Shown: positions 1 through 10,907, numbered from the stretch's first letter. The stretch: DNA of 64,000 nt from Psococerastis gibbosa (GCA_963971405.1 OZ020488.1:682001-746000); one strand, 5' to 3'. Notes: generated from the letters alone by a model not told the origin. A program made the numbers and translations.

Positions 1-789
1 TGTGACCAAGCGGTAATATGGATTAGGCTCAATTAGGCTCAAGTATATAACACACATTTTTAATTTTATTATTATTTATTATAATATTGCACTACGACTG
101 AGCCTTTACAGACTTTGTCATACCTTGATGTTAGTTCGGTCCATTTGCCATAAAATCATATCAAATGTATCTAAAAATATTCGTCAAGTATTTTATTAAA
201 GCTGTGTAAAATAGAATACGCCAAATAACTTCGCTTGGTCAAAATTTGTCAAATTTCCGCGTAATAATAAAAAATGCTCGATTTGTATATCTCCAGTCTC
301 CGTTATGCCAGTCCACTATTCGCAAGAACTGGGATACATTTTCTGGACTGCGGACAAATCTAAGTTATGGCTTTTGCTTTCAAATGCATGGAAAAAGTAT
401 AGACAGAAAAAAATATGAACGAGATGAGCATGTCCCGACTGACAATCAGAAGAGCACTTCCACTCAAGTTTCACGGAACTGTTTTTTCTTCAGATATTTT
501 AATTGAGCTTAGGGGAGCCTAGGCGATTAAGACATGGTACCCGTTTAGTTCAGTCCCTTCAAAAGCTATCACCGGTCCTTTCTCAGACCGTTTGTGTTAG
601 CCCAGTCCTCTGAAAAGTTATGCCCAGTCCTTTTTTCCAAATATTGCTTAAAATAAAATAAATTCAGCTACGCCAACCTATCTGTTATTTCTTGGAATTC
701 TCTAAATTGAAGGTAAAAAAATTGTTTTGAACGGATTTTGAGGTTTTATAACTTTGGTTCTATTTTCATGCTTATGATCACACTTTCAT
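1..789. other. Unannotated AT-rich DNA
   Basis: No gene, repeat boundary or RNA gene could be supported here. The short open frames (for example 246-506) have no recognisable domain and a composition like the surrounding DNA. Confidence 0.5.
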
Positions 790-899
790 GAGAATGGCCG
801 GTAAAACCCCACTATTTCGTACTTGTATTTTGAAATTTTTCCACCGGGGGAGACCCCCGGGCCCCCCTCTTCGGGTACATGCAATATAATTTCTGACAT

Positions 900-1051
900 C
901 GGTAATGAGGCGCGATCAGCCCAGGGGGACTTTTGGCCGCTCTGACAACTTCCCTCCATCTTTGTCGATCCTCAGCAGCCGCTGTTCAAACTGCTGCCTC
1001 GACGCCAACTCGAAGGAGGTCCTCCTATATTTCTATGGTATCTAAGCCGTC
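900..1051 (-). pseudogene. Degraded C-terminal end of a non-LTR retrotransposon ORF2
   Basis: The minus strand reads a peptide with the pattern AAAEDRQRWREVVRAAKSPP, typical of the extreme C-terminus of Jockey/R1-like LINE ORF2 proteins. It holds two in-frame stops (TAG near 1030 and a TGA where a Trp is likely), so it is dead. It lies between blocks of a hAT-like element and must be an insertion. The clade is judged by eye only. Confidence 0.6.
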
Positions 1052-1118
1052 GTAATGATGACATTACGATTTAGTCCGTATAACCGCAATATGTCAGCCT
1101 GCGTTCGCACCGAAACTA

Positions 1119-1130
1119 TATCCTCCAATA
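1119..1130. repeat. Left target site duplication of LINE 1131-1500
   Basis: TATCCTCCAATA is repeated exactly at 1501-1512, directly after the LINE poly-A tail. The related element at 33512-34105 has a single uninterrupted version (AAATCCTCCAATAAATC, 33942-33958), which is the empty site. Confidence 0.9.
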
Positions 1131-1500
1131 GAGAGAGCAAGCTAGAAGGGTGGTTGGCACGCTTACGGGCCACGGCCACTTCAACAAACACATGCATAGG
1201 GTTGGCGTGAAAAACGACAGTAGATGCAGACTGTGTGAAGTTGAAGAAGAAACAGCTGAACACATTCTCTTTGAATGTGAAGCGCTGGGAAAAACTCGAT
1301 ACCAAACTCTTGGCCACCCTAGGTCTGAAGAGGAAACCATCCGATCTAATCCCATCACAAAAACACTAGAATTTATCAAAAAGACTGGTGTTATAAGATG
1401 GGCGTAGACGGCAAACGTGGAAGCAAAAGACCTTCTAGGTCGACGCTTATAGGAACTCAAACGAGTAGGCCCCACGAAGGTAAAAAAAAAAAAAAAAAAA
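1131..1500 (+). mobile_element. 5'-truncated LINE with Cys/His knuckle C-terminus, poly-A tail and TSD
   Basis: An open frame runs from the insertion point to the TAG at 1405-1407. It contains LTGHGHFNKH and then a C-x2-C-x8-H-x4-C knuckle (CRLC...H...C, about residues 30-47), the usual C-terminal zinc knuckle of Jockey/R1/LOA-type LINE ORF2. After the stop come about 74 bases of 3' UTR and a run of 19 A (1482-1500). Both sides carry TATCCTCCAATA, a 12-bp target site duplication. Only the last about 90 codons remain, as expected from incomplete reverse transcription. The frame has no stops, so this is a fairly young copy. Confidence 0.9.
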
Positions 1501-1714
1501 TATCCTCCAATAAATTGACGTTTGATGTGCCTATGCTATCATGTATACGAATAACACCCAGACACCCCCGAAAAAATTCCTGGCTACGGGCTTGTGTATA
1601 TGTATTAGGATGCCAATGGGCCACATCAAAGGACACTAGCGACAATACTATGGGGGGGGAGGGGCAAATTCGACCGTAACCCCCTTAAAAAAAAGTCTGT
1701 ATCCGCCTCTGATT

Positions 1715-1875
1715 GATCATACAAATATCTTGATCGAGTTCGTTAACCAGCTAGATCCACTAGTAAGTTACAAGATGAAACCTCATATAATTCATATCTC
1801 AGTTAATATTGCTGGTCGCGGAGGAATGAACTAAAATCTGACAAAAAGCCGGTATTATTAACTACGATAATGGTT
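1715..1875 (+). repeat. Family B, left part (split by a family C array)
   Basis: It matches 53985-54165 in order: TTGATCGAGTTCGTTAACCA, then CATATCTCAGTTAATATT, then the CGGTATTATT/CTACGATA block. The match stops at the start of the family C array at 1876 and resumes at about 3246, so the array interrupts this element. Confidence 0.8.
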
Positions 1876-3245
1876 ATTAGTGGAGTGCAATCAGACAAAA
1901 ACCTCGGAACCCAGGGACAGTCCATGAATATTCATAACAATTTTGAAAATGTGTTGTTAGTGTTAAATAGAAAAAAGTTGAAAAATTTTTTAACTACAGG
2001 GTGTGGCCGCATAACTTCCTCTTTTTGTAATGCGCGCCATTCGGTGGGTGGATGTCGTAGGGAAGTGTTAATGGTCTCCTTCGAGAGGTGGGACCATACA
2101 CTTTTGTCATAGGCCTATACATCGTTCCGAAGATCAAAACATTTAGATCACGTCCCCCATTCTCGATACATTGAATATTAGTGGAGCGCCATAAGTCAAT
2201 AAAAAGGAACAGCCTCGGAATTCAGGGCCAGTCAATGAATATTTATAAAAGCTTTGAAAATGTGTTTTTAATAGAATATAGAAAAATGTTTAAAAAAATT
2301 TTTGCCCGCTCTCAATTTTTAACTACAGGGTGCGGCAAAACAACTTCCTGTTTCGTAATGCGCGCCATTCGGTCGTTTTATGTCGTAACGGAGTGTTATT
2401 GGTCTCGTCGAGAGGCGGGACTGTACAGTTTTGTCTTACATTGTTTTGAAGATCAAAACATTTAGATCACGTCTCCCAATCTCGATACATTGAGTATTAG
2501 TGGAGCGCCGTGAGAAAAAAAAAATGTTAACCCTGTAGTTTGAGAGGTGGCAAATAAATTGTGAAATTATTTTTCTATATACTATTAAAAACACATTTTC
2601 AGAGATTTTATAATTATACATTGACTGAATTCTGAGGCATTACCATACTTTAATTTACTCACGGCGCTCCACTAATACTCATTGTATCGAGATTGGAAGA
2701 CGTGATCTTAATGATTTGATCTTCAAAACTATGTAAGACAGAACTTTATAGTTCTGCCTCTCGAACGAGACCACTAACACTCCGTTACGACATCAACCGA
2801 CCAAAAAAAAAAACATTTTTCTATATACTATTAAAAACACATTTTCGACGTTTTTATAAATATTCATTGACTGTCCCTGAATTCCGTGGCTTTTCCATTT
2901 TTTTGTGTTACGGTGCTCCACTAATACTCAATGTATCGTGATTGGGAGACGTGATCTAAATCTTTTGATCTTCGGAACTATGTACGCCTAAGACAAAAGT
3001 GTATAGTCCCACCTCTCGAACGAGACCATACACACTTAGCTACTTCCACCGACCGAATGGCGCCCATTACAAAAAGAGGAAGTTATGCGGCCACACCCTG
3101 TAGTTAAAAATTGAGAGCGGGCAAATTTTTTTTTTAACTTTTTTCTATATACCACTAACAACACATTTTTAAAAATTTTAAAAATTTTCATGGACTGTCC
3201 CCGGATTCCGAGGTTTACCCATTTTTATTTCTAATTGAACTCCAC
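1876..3245. mobile_element. Family C array: two forward then three reverse monomers
   Basis: Monomers are about 250-320 bp. Forward copies begin ATTAGTGGAGTGC (1876) and ATTAGTGGAGCGCC (2177). A short third start at 2496 meets inverted copies ending ...GGCGCTCCACTAAT (2674), GTGCTCCACTAAT (2935) and a diverged end near 3245. Each carries ACAGGGTG[TC]GGC followed by a TAATGCGCGCCATTCGG block, an AGAGGNGGGACNATACACTTTTG block and a GATCACGTC..CTCGATACATTGA block. The array has inverted outer ends (TAGTGGAGTGCAATCAGAC left, its diverged complement right) and sits inside family B. No coding capacity is seen in this copy. Confidence 0.85.
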
Positions 3246-3500
3246 GATCTCAACACTTTTTACAAAAAATCAATACGATTTCAAGATGACATCCAGTCAA
3301 AGTAAAAATAATTTAAGTAGTCGTCATTGTTTGGAACACAAGAGTGTTTTGTGTGTTGATGTTGTGGTTGGGAAAATAATGAAGTATTTTTAATTTTTTA
3401 TATTACATAACTTACATAGCGTACAGTAGGTAGCGTAGAGGAAAAGCAGGGTCTGCGGAATCTCCCTACTCCTGATCGGCCAGTGCCGAAAGGGATTTTT
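3246..3500 (+). repeat. Family B, right part
   Basis: It continues family B after the array: CAGTCAAAGTAAAAATAATT, CGTCATTGTTTGGAACACAA, then GAAAAGCAGGGTCTGCGGAA and a GGCCGATCAGG-like terminus. The same order occurs at 54150-54300 and, inverted, at 18128-18330 and 30318-30540. Confidence 0.8.
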
Positions 3501-3701
3501 AATATATTTATTATTATATTTATATTATTATTAAATTATAAGTTACAATTAATTAATTGTTAACTTGTTTGCTTGATCTAGTTCCGGTGGTGAACATCGT
3601 CAACTTTCAAAATCAGGACTTCCAACAACTTGACAGAGTTTGAAAAATGACATTACGAGGAATACTTAACAATATTACTTTTTGCAATGGTTATGCTGGT
3701 T

Positions 3702-3776
3702 CATGGCCGTGCCCAGGGGGTGGTGCATGGGGTTCGCCCCCCCCCCCCCCGAAATCAAAACCTGGGCACGGACTTG
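3702..3776 (+). mobile_element. 75-bp hAT-type MITE
   Basis: The ends are CATGGCCGTGCCCAGG and, inverted, CAAGTCCGTGCCCAGG (13 of 16 match). The flanks are TGCTGGTT (3694-3701) and TGCTGGCT (3777-3784), an 8-bp duplication with one change. An 8-bp duplication and a CAnGGnCG-type start are hAT hallmarks. The interior is mostly a run of C. Confidence 0.8.
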
Positions 3777-3784
3777 TGCTGGCT

Positions 3785-4742
3785 TACCTATAGTACCACA
3801 CTTAATCTTTCTAAACATACTTTTGTTGAATTATTCCCTACCAAACTAGAACTTCCCTCTGCTCAGCTCAAGTTAATTTTCACAATTGTTCAATTATTAT
3901 TGCATAAGTTAGCAGTTTTTCAGATTTGACACAGCTTTTGCAGTTTTCTCCGGCAGTCATAAGTTATCTGTATAATTGGCCATTTTCCTGTGAAATAACA
4001 AACAACTGCGTGAAATTCAGAAGTAATTATAAAAGTAATCTGGCCTGTTAATAAACTTATTACGTAAGTTGCCATTTTATTTTACTTTACTATTGTAAAT
4101 GATATTGCTCTATTTAAAAATAATTCAAACTTTTCGGTCCACAACTTATGCTCGCAATAAACTTAAGAAGTATATTAGTATCATACACAGGCGTTTGTTA
4201 TAAGTTTTGGTACTTTGGGGAGAAGGGAATTTAACATGGAAAGAGAAAATGCTGCAATTTTGTTTCTTTCTATCTTTTTTCAATGACAACTAACAGGCGC
4301 CTACCAATGCTGAGAATGAGGCCCACTATTTCGCGCCCGCTTATTAAACAATTTTGTCACAGGAGCGACCATCACTTTGCTTGCTGTTATATAAATAAGC
4401 CTTCCTTTGTAAAAAAAAAAAAAAAAATTGAGTAAAGCCTTATTTTTTCATCAACATCAAAAATTTACTGGGAATGTACGAGTCCCTACCTATAGTAGTA
4501 TCTATCAATCTATATATGAAATATTCATATAAATTATATATATATATATATAAATAATGGCCAATTTGTAACTTTTAATAAACTAGGAGAAAGATAGCAT
4601 GAAATATAATGGAGGTGGTATTGATATAACTTGAAGGTCCATCCTGAGGGTGACAGCCTAACATTTTATTTTAATTAAACTTCAATCAGAAAAATTTTCA
4701 TAATTATTTTATACAATCTTACAATTATATATCCAATTGTAA
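3785..4742. other. Unannotated DNA, low-complexity patches
   Basis: It holds a poly-A run near 4411 and a (TA)n patch near 4540. No gene or named repeat is supported. Confidence 0.4.
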
Positions 4743-5480
4743 AATGTACACGTGTCTACGGCCTTAGATATCCCCTATCCCAAAGCATTGAATTGATCGA
4801 TTGGATTGCATATTCTGGAACGAACAGAACATTGTCATAGTAGTAACAATGACAGCTGACACGCAATGTATTGGAACGTGAATTTTCCATAATTTCTTCA
4901 AAAATTACTTTTTTGCACAAAACCAAATATTTTTTTGGGAAACCAACCTATTTGGATTTTTTACTCTATTGAACACCTAAATCATACATGAAGGCAGAAA
5001 TCATCGATAGAAAGGTTACATAGAAAAATTATTTTTTTAGTCATTTTTCATTAAAATTGAGTTTTTGTTTTTTTTTACCCCCAGATGCAAACTATCACGG
5101 GGCAAGCATTTTGTTGACTTTAATAACGACTACAATATATGAGAATTTAAAAATAAATAAAAATTGGGGTCGTTTTTGAGAAATAATTTTTTTTAGACTT
5201 TTTTTTTAGTTTTTTGAGAATAAAACCGTCCAAAATTGAGTTAGTCTCAAATAAAAAAATAGCCTCGAGGTATGATTTTTGTGAACCTACATGCCAAATT
5301 TCATCAAAATTGACCGAGTAGTTTGCCCGGAAATTGATGAACAGACAAAGCGTGAGCAGGCATTTCGGGAAAACCGCATTTTTGGGTTCATGGGACCTGA
5401 AAACGTGTAAATCCGTTGAAATCTCGGAGTCAAAAATTTTGACCATTACAAAGGTTTCCTTATATAAATTGGAAAGCAAA
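4743..5480 (-). mobile_element. Family A element, minus orientation, 5'-terminal part missing
   Basis: It ends with AAATTGGAAAGC, the family TIR, at 5466-5477. Moving inward it shows the ATTTCAACGGATTTACACG block, a weak CTGTCTGT-type region, TTTCATCAAAATTGACCGAG, TATTGTAGTCGTTATTAA (inverted), TTTCTATCGATGATTTCTAC (inverted) and a CAATGTATTGGAACGTGAAT block. The order equals that of 46092-46960. Apparent peptides such as KIFDSEISTDLHV recur in all copies with stops and shifts, so they are not read as protein. Confidence 0.85.
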
Positions 5481-7241
5481 AAATGAATGATTACGTTCAT
5501 TAGACGAAATCAACGAATTTGTCCGCAAAGATAATAAAATGGTGATGAAGATGAAGATGAATTCGAGCTTTCACAACCATTCTAACCTATAGTATATACA
5601 TTTAAAATATTTTTAATTCCCTTTATCGGGTTTATTTGAAATCCAAGTAGGCTATTATTTTTATAAATTTTTCATGTGACAATTTTCAAATTTTTGTGGC
5701 TGTGAATAAGAATCAATTAATTTCGTTTTTTTGTTTTTTGTTTACTATTTTTTAAATTACTCGGTCATTATTTCTTTACAAATTATTTTGAACACGTTGA
5801 AAAATCATTACATATCTTAAAGCCTGAGGTGTGGGGGAAATGCAAACAAAATGGGGACACCCACTTCGTCTACCTTATAAAACTCCCGATTTTGAACTGA
5901 GAGCGGCGAGAAATGCTACTAACTTGCCTAAATTGCTTATTAGAGACCATCTCATAGAGAAAGCTTTCTATACATTGTCATTGAGGCACAATGACTGATT
6001 TGGAAGGCATTGTGACGATTTGACTTTATACATCTTTATCATTTATACATCTTTCTTGTCGACTACTTATATAGATACTAGTAGATAGATATAAAATCCG
6101 TGTATTTCTCAACAAAAACATAAAATTACAAGCTGTGCCCCCTCAACCCGAACTGCCGAAGCGTGGCACATTCTAACATTCAACATGTAACACATAAAGA
6201 CAACAAGTGGTCAGGTACAGGTTGCACTAAACACAAAAAAACAAAATTAAAATATACACTATATATACAGTATATAGTTAAGCAGACCAAAGTCATTGTT
6301 AAAGTCCCGCACTTAATGGGTGTAAGATTGTTGATTACTTAATTGTACAATTTTAACAGAAATATATATATTGTTATATATATTTATTGATGTTATTATT
6401 ATTTGTTTAATTTGTAGTTATAATAGTACTTAAGTGTACCGGTAATAATAATTTATGCCACCCTGTGTAATGTGTATGATTTCATCAAAAACTTGTTCTA
6501 TATCCGGGACCCCCTCTCCCAAAATTTTGTTGCCCTATAGACCGAGAGCAAGGTGAAAAGCAAACAATTAAATGGTACAACTTTTAAAAATTGTTTTAAT
6601 ATAAACAGATAAAAAGATGATGGAAGAATTTTTAGGAAGATGAGGATCACGTGATCAATATGAATTGTGTGGAGAGCAAGAAGCACGACTGCGACCCAAA
6701 GTTGCATCTCATCACTGACAATTCTATCAAATGTTTATTTACACTGGCCTGAGAGCTGTTGTATAATATGGCCATTGTAAAGCTCTCGAGTCGAGCCAAC
6801 ACAGTTCGATACTATCCCTTAAAAATAAACCATCCAATAGACTCCACTCGGGCTATTGTCCATAGAAAGGTAACCATCTTTTTGGAATTTTTGAAACGTT
6901 AAAAGACAAAGTCAATTTAATATGGCCCCACCCTGCATCATGCATATTTGCATATATCAATATTAAATATTAACGCTCGTAATTAAAAATGAAATACGTT
7001 CCCCGCTGGAGAAAATTTAATATTTATATTATAACCGTGAAATATGAGGTTTTGCGCATTTTACAATAACTAATCATGTATTTAGCAAGAGATATAAGCA
7101 AGAAAATTTATATTTAACATTTAGATTAAAATTAAATTCCAAGTAATCCTCGTAGTGTACTGTACGCCCGTTCATAATATTCTATATCATTGGCCTGTTT
7201 TCAGGAATTTTCACTATTCGGAAGTAAACCCAAGTCAATGC
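5481..7241. other. Unannotated AT-rich DNA
   Basis: No gene or repeat family of this window was recognised. Open frames are short and without motifs. Confidence 0.4.
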
Positions 7242-7427
7242 CAAGGGCGGAATTTGCCTCCAATTTAGGGGGGGGGGGTCAGCGGTCAGGTTCAGTTATA
7301 TTATTATAATATATAACATATTAAGAAACATAATTATTTTTAATTCCCACTGTAAACCCATTGTTATCTAGTGTAAGTTAATTTATTTTTTCTGGACCCT
7401 CTGCCTCCCCCCTAAAATCCGCCCTTA
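7242..7427 (+). mobile_element. MITE of the 44180 family (inverted relative to that copy)
   Basis: It starts CAAGGGCGGAATTTGCCTCC and ends AAATCCGCCCTTA. The interior (GGGTTTACAGTGG..., TTACACTAGATAACAATGG in the complement) matches 44180-44346 end to end in opposite orientation. The flanks GTCAATGC and CGTGTATG do not match, so its target duplication has decayed or the ends moved. Confidence 0.75.
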
Positions 7428-8889
7428 CGTGTATGTAAGAAAGTAATGTATAAAAGTTAAGTATAAAATCAAAGTAATGTATAAAATACATGTATATACT
7501 TTTCCCAACCAAAAGGGATATTTTTTCTCTAGCAGTAATGTAGGCAACGACACTGAGCACATAGCGTAACTGCTGTATGTGTTAACCAACTATAATTTCA
7601 TCAGTGGGCGAACAGTGAAGCCACCAGCGTTTTTTCTTATTTTTAGCCTCTAAGTACAAAATGTGCACTGTTTTGTACAACATTACAACTTAGGCTACCT
7701 CTATGTATATATTTAATGGAAATATGCAGTCCGACTTGCTGGATAAACTAATCGAATGCCCCATAACATAGTAGAGTATGAAATATGAATGATATATCAA
7801 TGAAATATTCAGACAATCATTGGCGTCAATGGTATCATTGGCTAATTATAATTGCATATATAAGTGGATGTGTTGCCACGCGGGTGCCAAGGTTGCTAAG
7901 GTGTTCCTTCCTTCTCCTCGAAGTTTTATGGATATATTTAAGTTAAAATAAAATGAATGACAAACTGAGAGATTGAAAACATGTGTAAGGCTTTCGAAAA
8001 AGTAGAGATTTTTAAGCATGTGATGCGCCACCCGCTATACTGCCATAAATCAGAATGTGCCAATACCACATAGCCGGTTTTACCATGTGGCGATTGTGAC
8101 AAAAAACACAGGCCCCAAGCTTTCAGGGGGCCCCGCGCTTGGCACAATTTTTAATAATAATATTTTTTTTTAAATCACTGACAAAAGGACTCTAAATACT
8201 AAATTCGTCAATGAGTACATGGCTATATATTGTTGTCAGTTGGCAGAAGCAGCATGTAATTTTCTTCAACTTTTATTAAGACATACCTCAGTACAACTGA
8301 CAGTTGATCAATTTTAGGTAGGTACATCTCGATTTGTATCAACGATATGACTGAAATGCTGGGATAATTTCATTTCAGCAATAGGTTTTTTTAGCACGAA
8401 TCTACCTGGAACTGGGAGCCGAACTGCCCCCCCCCCCCCCCCGGTGTTATTTACGCCATTGAACAGTACTATTTTGTTATTGCACCCAGGCTGCTGTGGT
8501 CAGCATGAGATGAAGTGAGTGACAGTGTCTGTCGTGGCACTAGAAGTCGTGAGTTGTCAGTGTATAAAGAAAGTTGTTGTTGTTTCTCGGCTATTGTTGC
8601 CACGTCTTTTTGTCTCAACTTAGTTTTGTATATCTTTCGACTCAGTTATTGTCTTTAGAATATCGCTTTCACTGATTTCAAGCGGTTTGTTGGGGAAAAT
8701 CTCCAGTTACCGTTTCACAAGTACCGTACTTGCACTCTACATATTGTCATATCTATGCTACAAATTATCAAAATACCCCTTGCTCTGATTATACGAATCT
8801 ATACAATATATTGTATACGCAAAAGGTACATTATTGAAGATATTAAAAATGTGAACAGAAATTTGCAGAAAATATGGGTATTGTCTCCA
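7428..8889. other. Unannotated DNA
   Basis: The only structure seen is a C-run followed by ATTTACGCCATTGA at 8447-8460, which resembles one end of the element at 10908-11456. The rest holds no supported gene. Confidence 0.4.
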
Positions 8890-9096
8890 AAATAGGGTAT
8901 CAACAAAAAACTGAATCCCGAGGGACTCGCATCACAACCTACAATTTTGACACAGAGGCAACCTCCTCAGGACGTTTCATCCGAAATAGCAGAGTGCAGT
9001 GGAATCCGAAGCACAGTGATAAACACAATGTGCTGAGGAGACGTAGATCGTGGGTTCGAGTAACACCGAACGCAGTTTTTTCTTGATACCCTATTT
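8890..9096. mobile_element. 207-bp palindromic element with tRNA T-arm-like sequence in its arms
   Basis: The outer inverted repeats are AAATAGGGTATCAA...ACTG (8890-8913) against the complement of 9073-9096, 24 bp with one mismatch. A second inverted pair, CCTCCTCAG near 8965 and CTGAGGAG near 9033, lies inside. Next to the right arm is GTAGATCGTGGGTTCGAGT, which reads as a tRNA variable loop plus the 5' side of the T arm (box B core GGTTCGAGT). The left arm has a diverged inverted version. The same GTAGATCGTGGGTTC string occurs in the palindrome at 12542-12672. Confidence 0.7.
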
Positions 9097-9510
9097 CGTA
9101 GGTTGGAGGTTGCGTCTTCAAACAAAAGTCAATTTATTGTTAAAATGGATAGACAAATATAGTTATATATAGAAATGTGGATTGTAATATATAACAAGGC
9201 ACAGACAAGTATAGTCTAAAAATTAAAAACTAGATAAATAAGTTATCCGTAGGAATGTTTATTATGCTGATGAAAGATTTATTGGCATATTGTTCCAATA
9301 AGTATGGGTCCAAGAAAAAGTACAAAGTGTATTATTTACCTAAATTCAGAGACTTGGACACAAACATTTCAAATATTTCTTCGATCCCGAATGTAATATT
9401 CGAGTGTGTAATCCAACTATATTATCTGTGATAAAAGTTGAAATGAAATTTTGTTAACCGAACACACAACTTCACTCGGCGGCCATTTTTATAATTATTC
9501 TTCTGTTTTT
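9097..9510. other. Unannotated DNA
   Basis: No supported feature. The end of this stretch borders the tail of the LINE at 9511. Confidence 0.35.
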
Positions 9511-9536
9511 CCTTGTCCAGTATTCCCTGGACAAGG
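9511..9536 (-). repeat. Terminal hairpin of the LINE 3' UTR (copy 1)
   Basis: CCTTGTCCAG, six-base loop TATTCC, CTGGACAAGG: a perfect 10-bp stem at the last bases of the LINE before its A-rich tail. An identical hairpin ends the second copy at 10521-10546. A 3' hairpin could be what the element's reverse transcriptase recognises; that is inference. Confidence 0.85.
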
Positions 9537-10502
9537 AGCATATATTACAAAAATACAATACATAATAATACCATCCCGCATCCCCAAGCTAGCCCTTATT
9601 TGGGACAAAAGACTCATACAGTCCTTGCTAAACAAGGCTTAATCATTTATTTCTGTTATTTATTTATAATGTTTATTTTATTTTTATTTTTATTTTATTT
9701 TAACTTGTTATTTTAATGTCAGTTTTTATTATTATTATTATTAACTCCCATTGACCAGCCATCTTTTTATACCCGCTTTTAACTCACCCATCTGTTTAAA
9801 TTTTTTCATTTGTGGAGGAAGTTCATTAAATATCTTTGGTATAAGTACTTTGTTTAATCTCTCTCCGTATTTGTTATATGTTATCTCAAACTTAAGCTTT
9901 CTTGGGTTTCTTGTATTTTACTTCCCTTTATCATCTATTTGGTATTCTTTTTTAAAATAGTTATCTCTTATTAATTTATACTTGAATAGTTTCGTTATTG
10001 GCAGAATGTTAGCATGTTTGAATTTTTCTTCGTATAGTTTGTATTTCTTGTTGATTTTATTTGATAACATATTTTTTATTATACGCTTTTGTATCATTTC
10101 TAGTTTGTAGGTGTATGTGTTTCTATCTTTGAAGTATACTGTTATACCGTAGCTTACTATGGATTCAACCAGGGCGTGGTACGCTAATTTAATTGTTTTA
10201 AGAGGTACTCCATATTTTAATCGTGCCAAAGCCGCACTCCCTGAGCGTAGTCGTTTACATAGTCTTTCTATGTGGTTTTCCCACGTCATTCTACTGTCAA
10301 TTTTCAGACCAAGGTACTCATGCTCTTCTACTACTTCAATTTTGTCTTCGCATTTACAATTTTCTGTTTTTATTCTGTGCAGGCAATCGTGTGTATGGAA
10401 TAAATATTTGTTTTTTATTTGTGAAGGTCCCCTGTTTCGTATGTGCATGATTTTTGTTTTTTTGCTATTTATAGTTAGTCCGAGATCGTGTTCATCAATA
10501 AT
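9511..10502 (-). pseudogene. Non-LTR retrotransposon: C-terminal RT region plus 3' UTR
   Basis: The minus strand from about 10502 reads the end of a LINE reverse transcriptase: LGLTINSKKTKIM, then EHEYLGLKIDSRMTWENHI, then ERLCKRLRSGSAALARLKYG, the pattern after the catalytic YxDD box in Jockey/CR1-like LINEs. The frame stops at 9918. A shifted frame (about 9915-9741) continues the protein with KFEITYNKYGERLNKVL and IKRWLVNGS and then TAA at 9743-9741, so one frameshift separates the parts. The 3' UTR follows to 9511 and ends in a perfect 10-bp hairpin. The catalytic domain and everything upstream are missing, so the copy is dead. Confidence 0.85.
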
Positions 10503-10805
10503 TTCTTCTTTCTTTCTTTTCCTTGTCCAGTATTCCCTGGACAAGGAGCATATATTACAAAAATACAATACATAATAATACCATCCCGCATCCCCAAGCT
10601 AGCGCTTATTTGGGACAAAAGACTCATACAGAGCTGCTATAACAAGGCTTAATCATTTATTTTTGTTATTTATTTATAATGTTTATTTTATTTTTATTTT
10701 TATTTTATTTTAACTTGTTATTTTAATGTCAGTTTTTATTATTATTATTAACTCCCATCGACCAGCCATCTTTTTATACCCGCTTTTAACTCACCCATCT
10801 GTTTA

Positions 10806-10808
<3 letters not shown>
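10503..10808 (-). mobile_element. Second, 5'-truncated copy of the same LINE 3' end
   Basis: 10521-10808 repeats 9511-9802 almost base for base, covering the last about 20 codons (GELKAGIKRWLVNGS then stop), the 3' UTR and the terminal hairpin. An AAAAGAAAGAAAG-type tail (minus sense, 10520-10503) follows and then the RT fragment begins. The two copies are in the same orientation and head to tail. Confidence 0.85.
10521..10546 (-). repeat. Terminal hairpin of the LINE 3' UTR (copy 2)
   Basis: Identical in stem and loop to 9511-9536. Confidence 0.85.
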
Positions 10809-10812
<4 letters not shown>

Positions 10813-10838
<26 letters not shown>

Positions 10839-10843
10839 CAATG
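10813..10843 (+). repeat. (TAA)n microsatellite
   Basis: AATAATAAAAATAATAATAA-type repeat directly upstream of the truncated LINE copy. It may be the insertion target. Confidence 0.6.
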
Positions 10844-10907
10844 TGAATTTAAAGAAAAACATACCTTCAAGATAACGGTCACACTAATTCAAATTCGCTA
10901 GGTTTTT

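Larger units (their letters stand above)
790..1594 (+). mobile_element. 5'-truncated copy of the 594-bp hAT-like element, broken by two LINE fragments
   Basis: The blocks at 800-880 (a G-rich GGGGGAGACCCCCGGGCCCC core), 1068-1130 and 1501-1594 align in order with 33655-34105, the intact element. It ends in the same terminal sequence TGGCTACGGGCTTG at 1581-1594. The left end is missing. One LINE fragment lies at 900-1051 (minus) and another at 1131-1500 (plus), so both inserted after this copy landed. Confidence 0.7.

Noticed and set aside
1116-1475. 119-codon minus-strand open frame
   Set aside because: Antisense of the LINE with the Cys/His knuckle, and it crosses the LINE boundary.
5147-5500. 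Open frames with KIFDSEISTDLHV / SISGQTTRSIL peptides in many places (also 34863, 36197, 46190)
   Set aside because: They are the same DNA stretch of family A in each copy, with different stops and shifts and a microsatellite inside. Shared DNA, not selection on protein, explains the similarity.
8874-9086. Protein-coding open frame on the plus strand
   Set aside because: It coincides with the palindromic element and has no domain.
10159-10575. 138-codon plus-strand open frame
   Set aside because: It is the antisense shadow of the LINE RT fragment.
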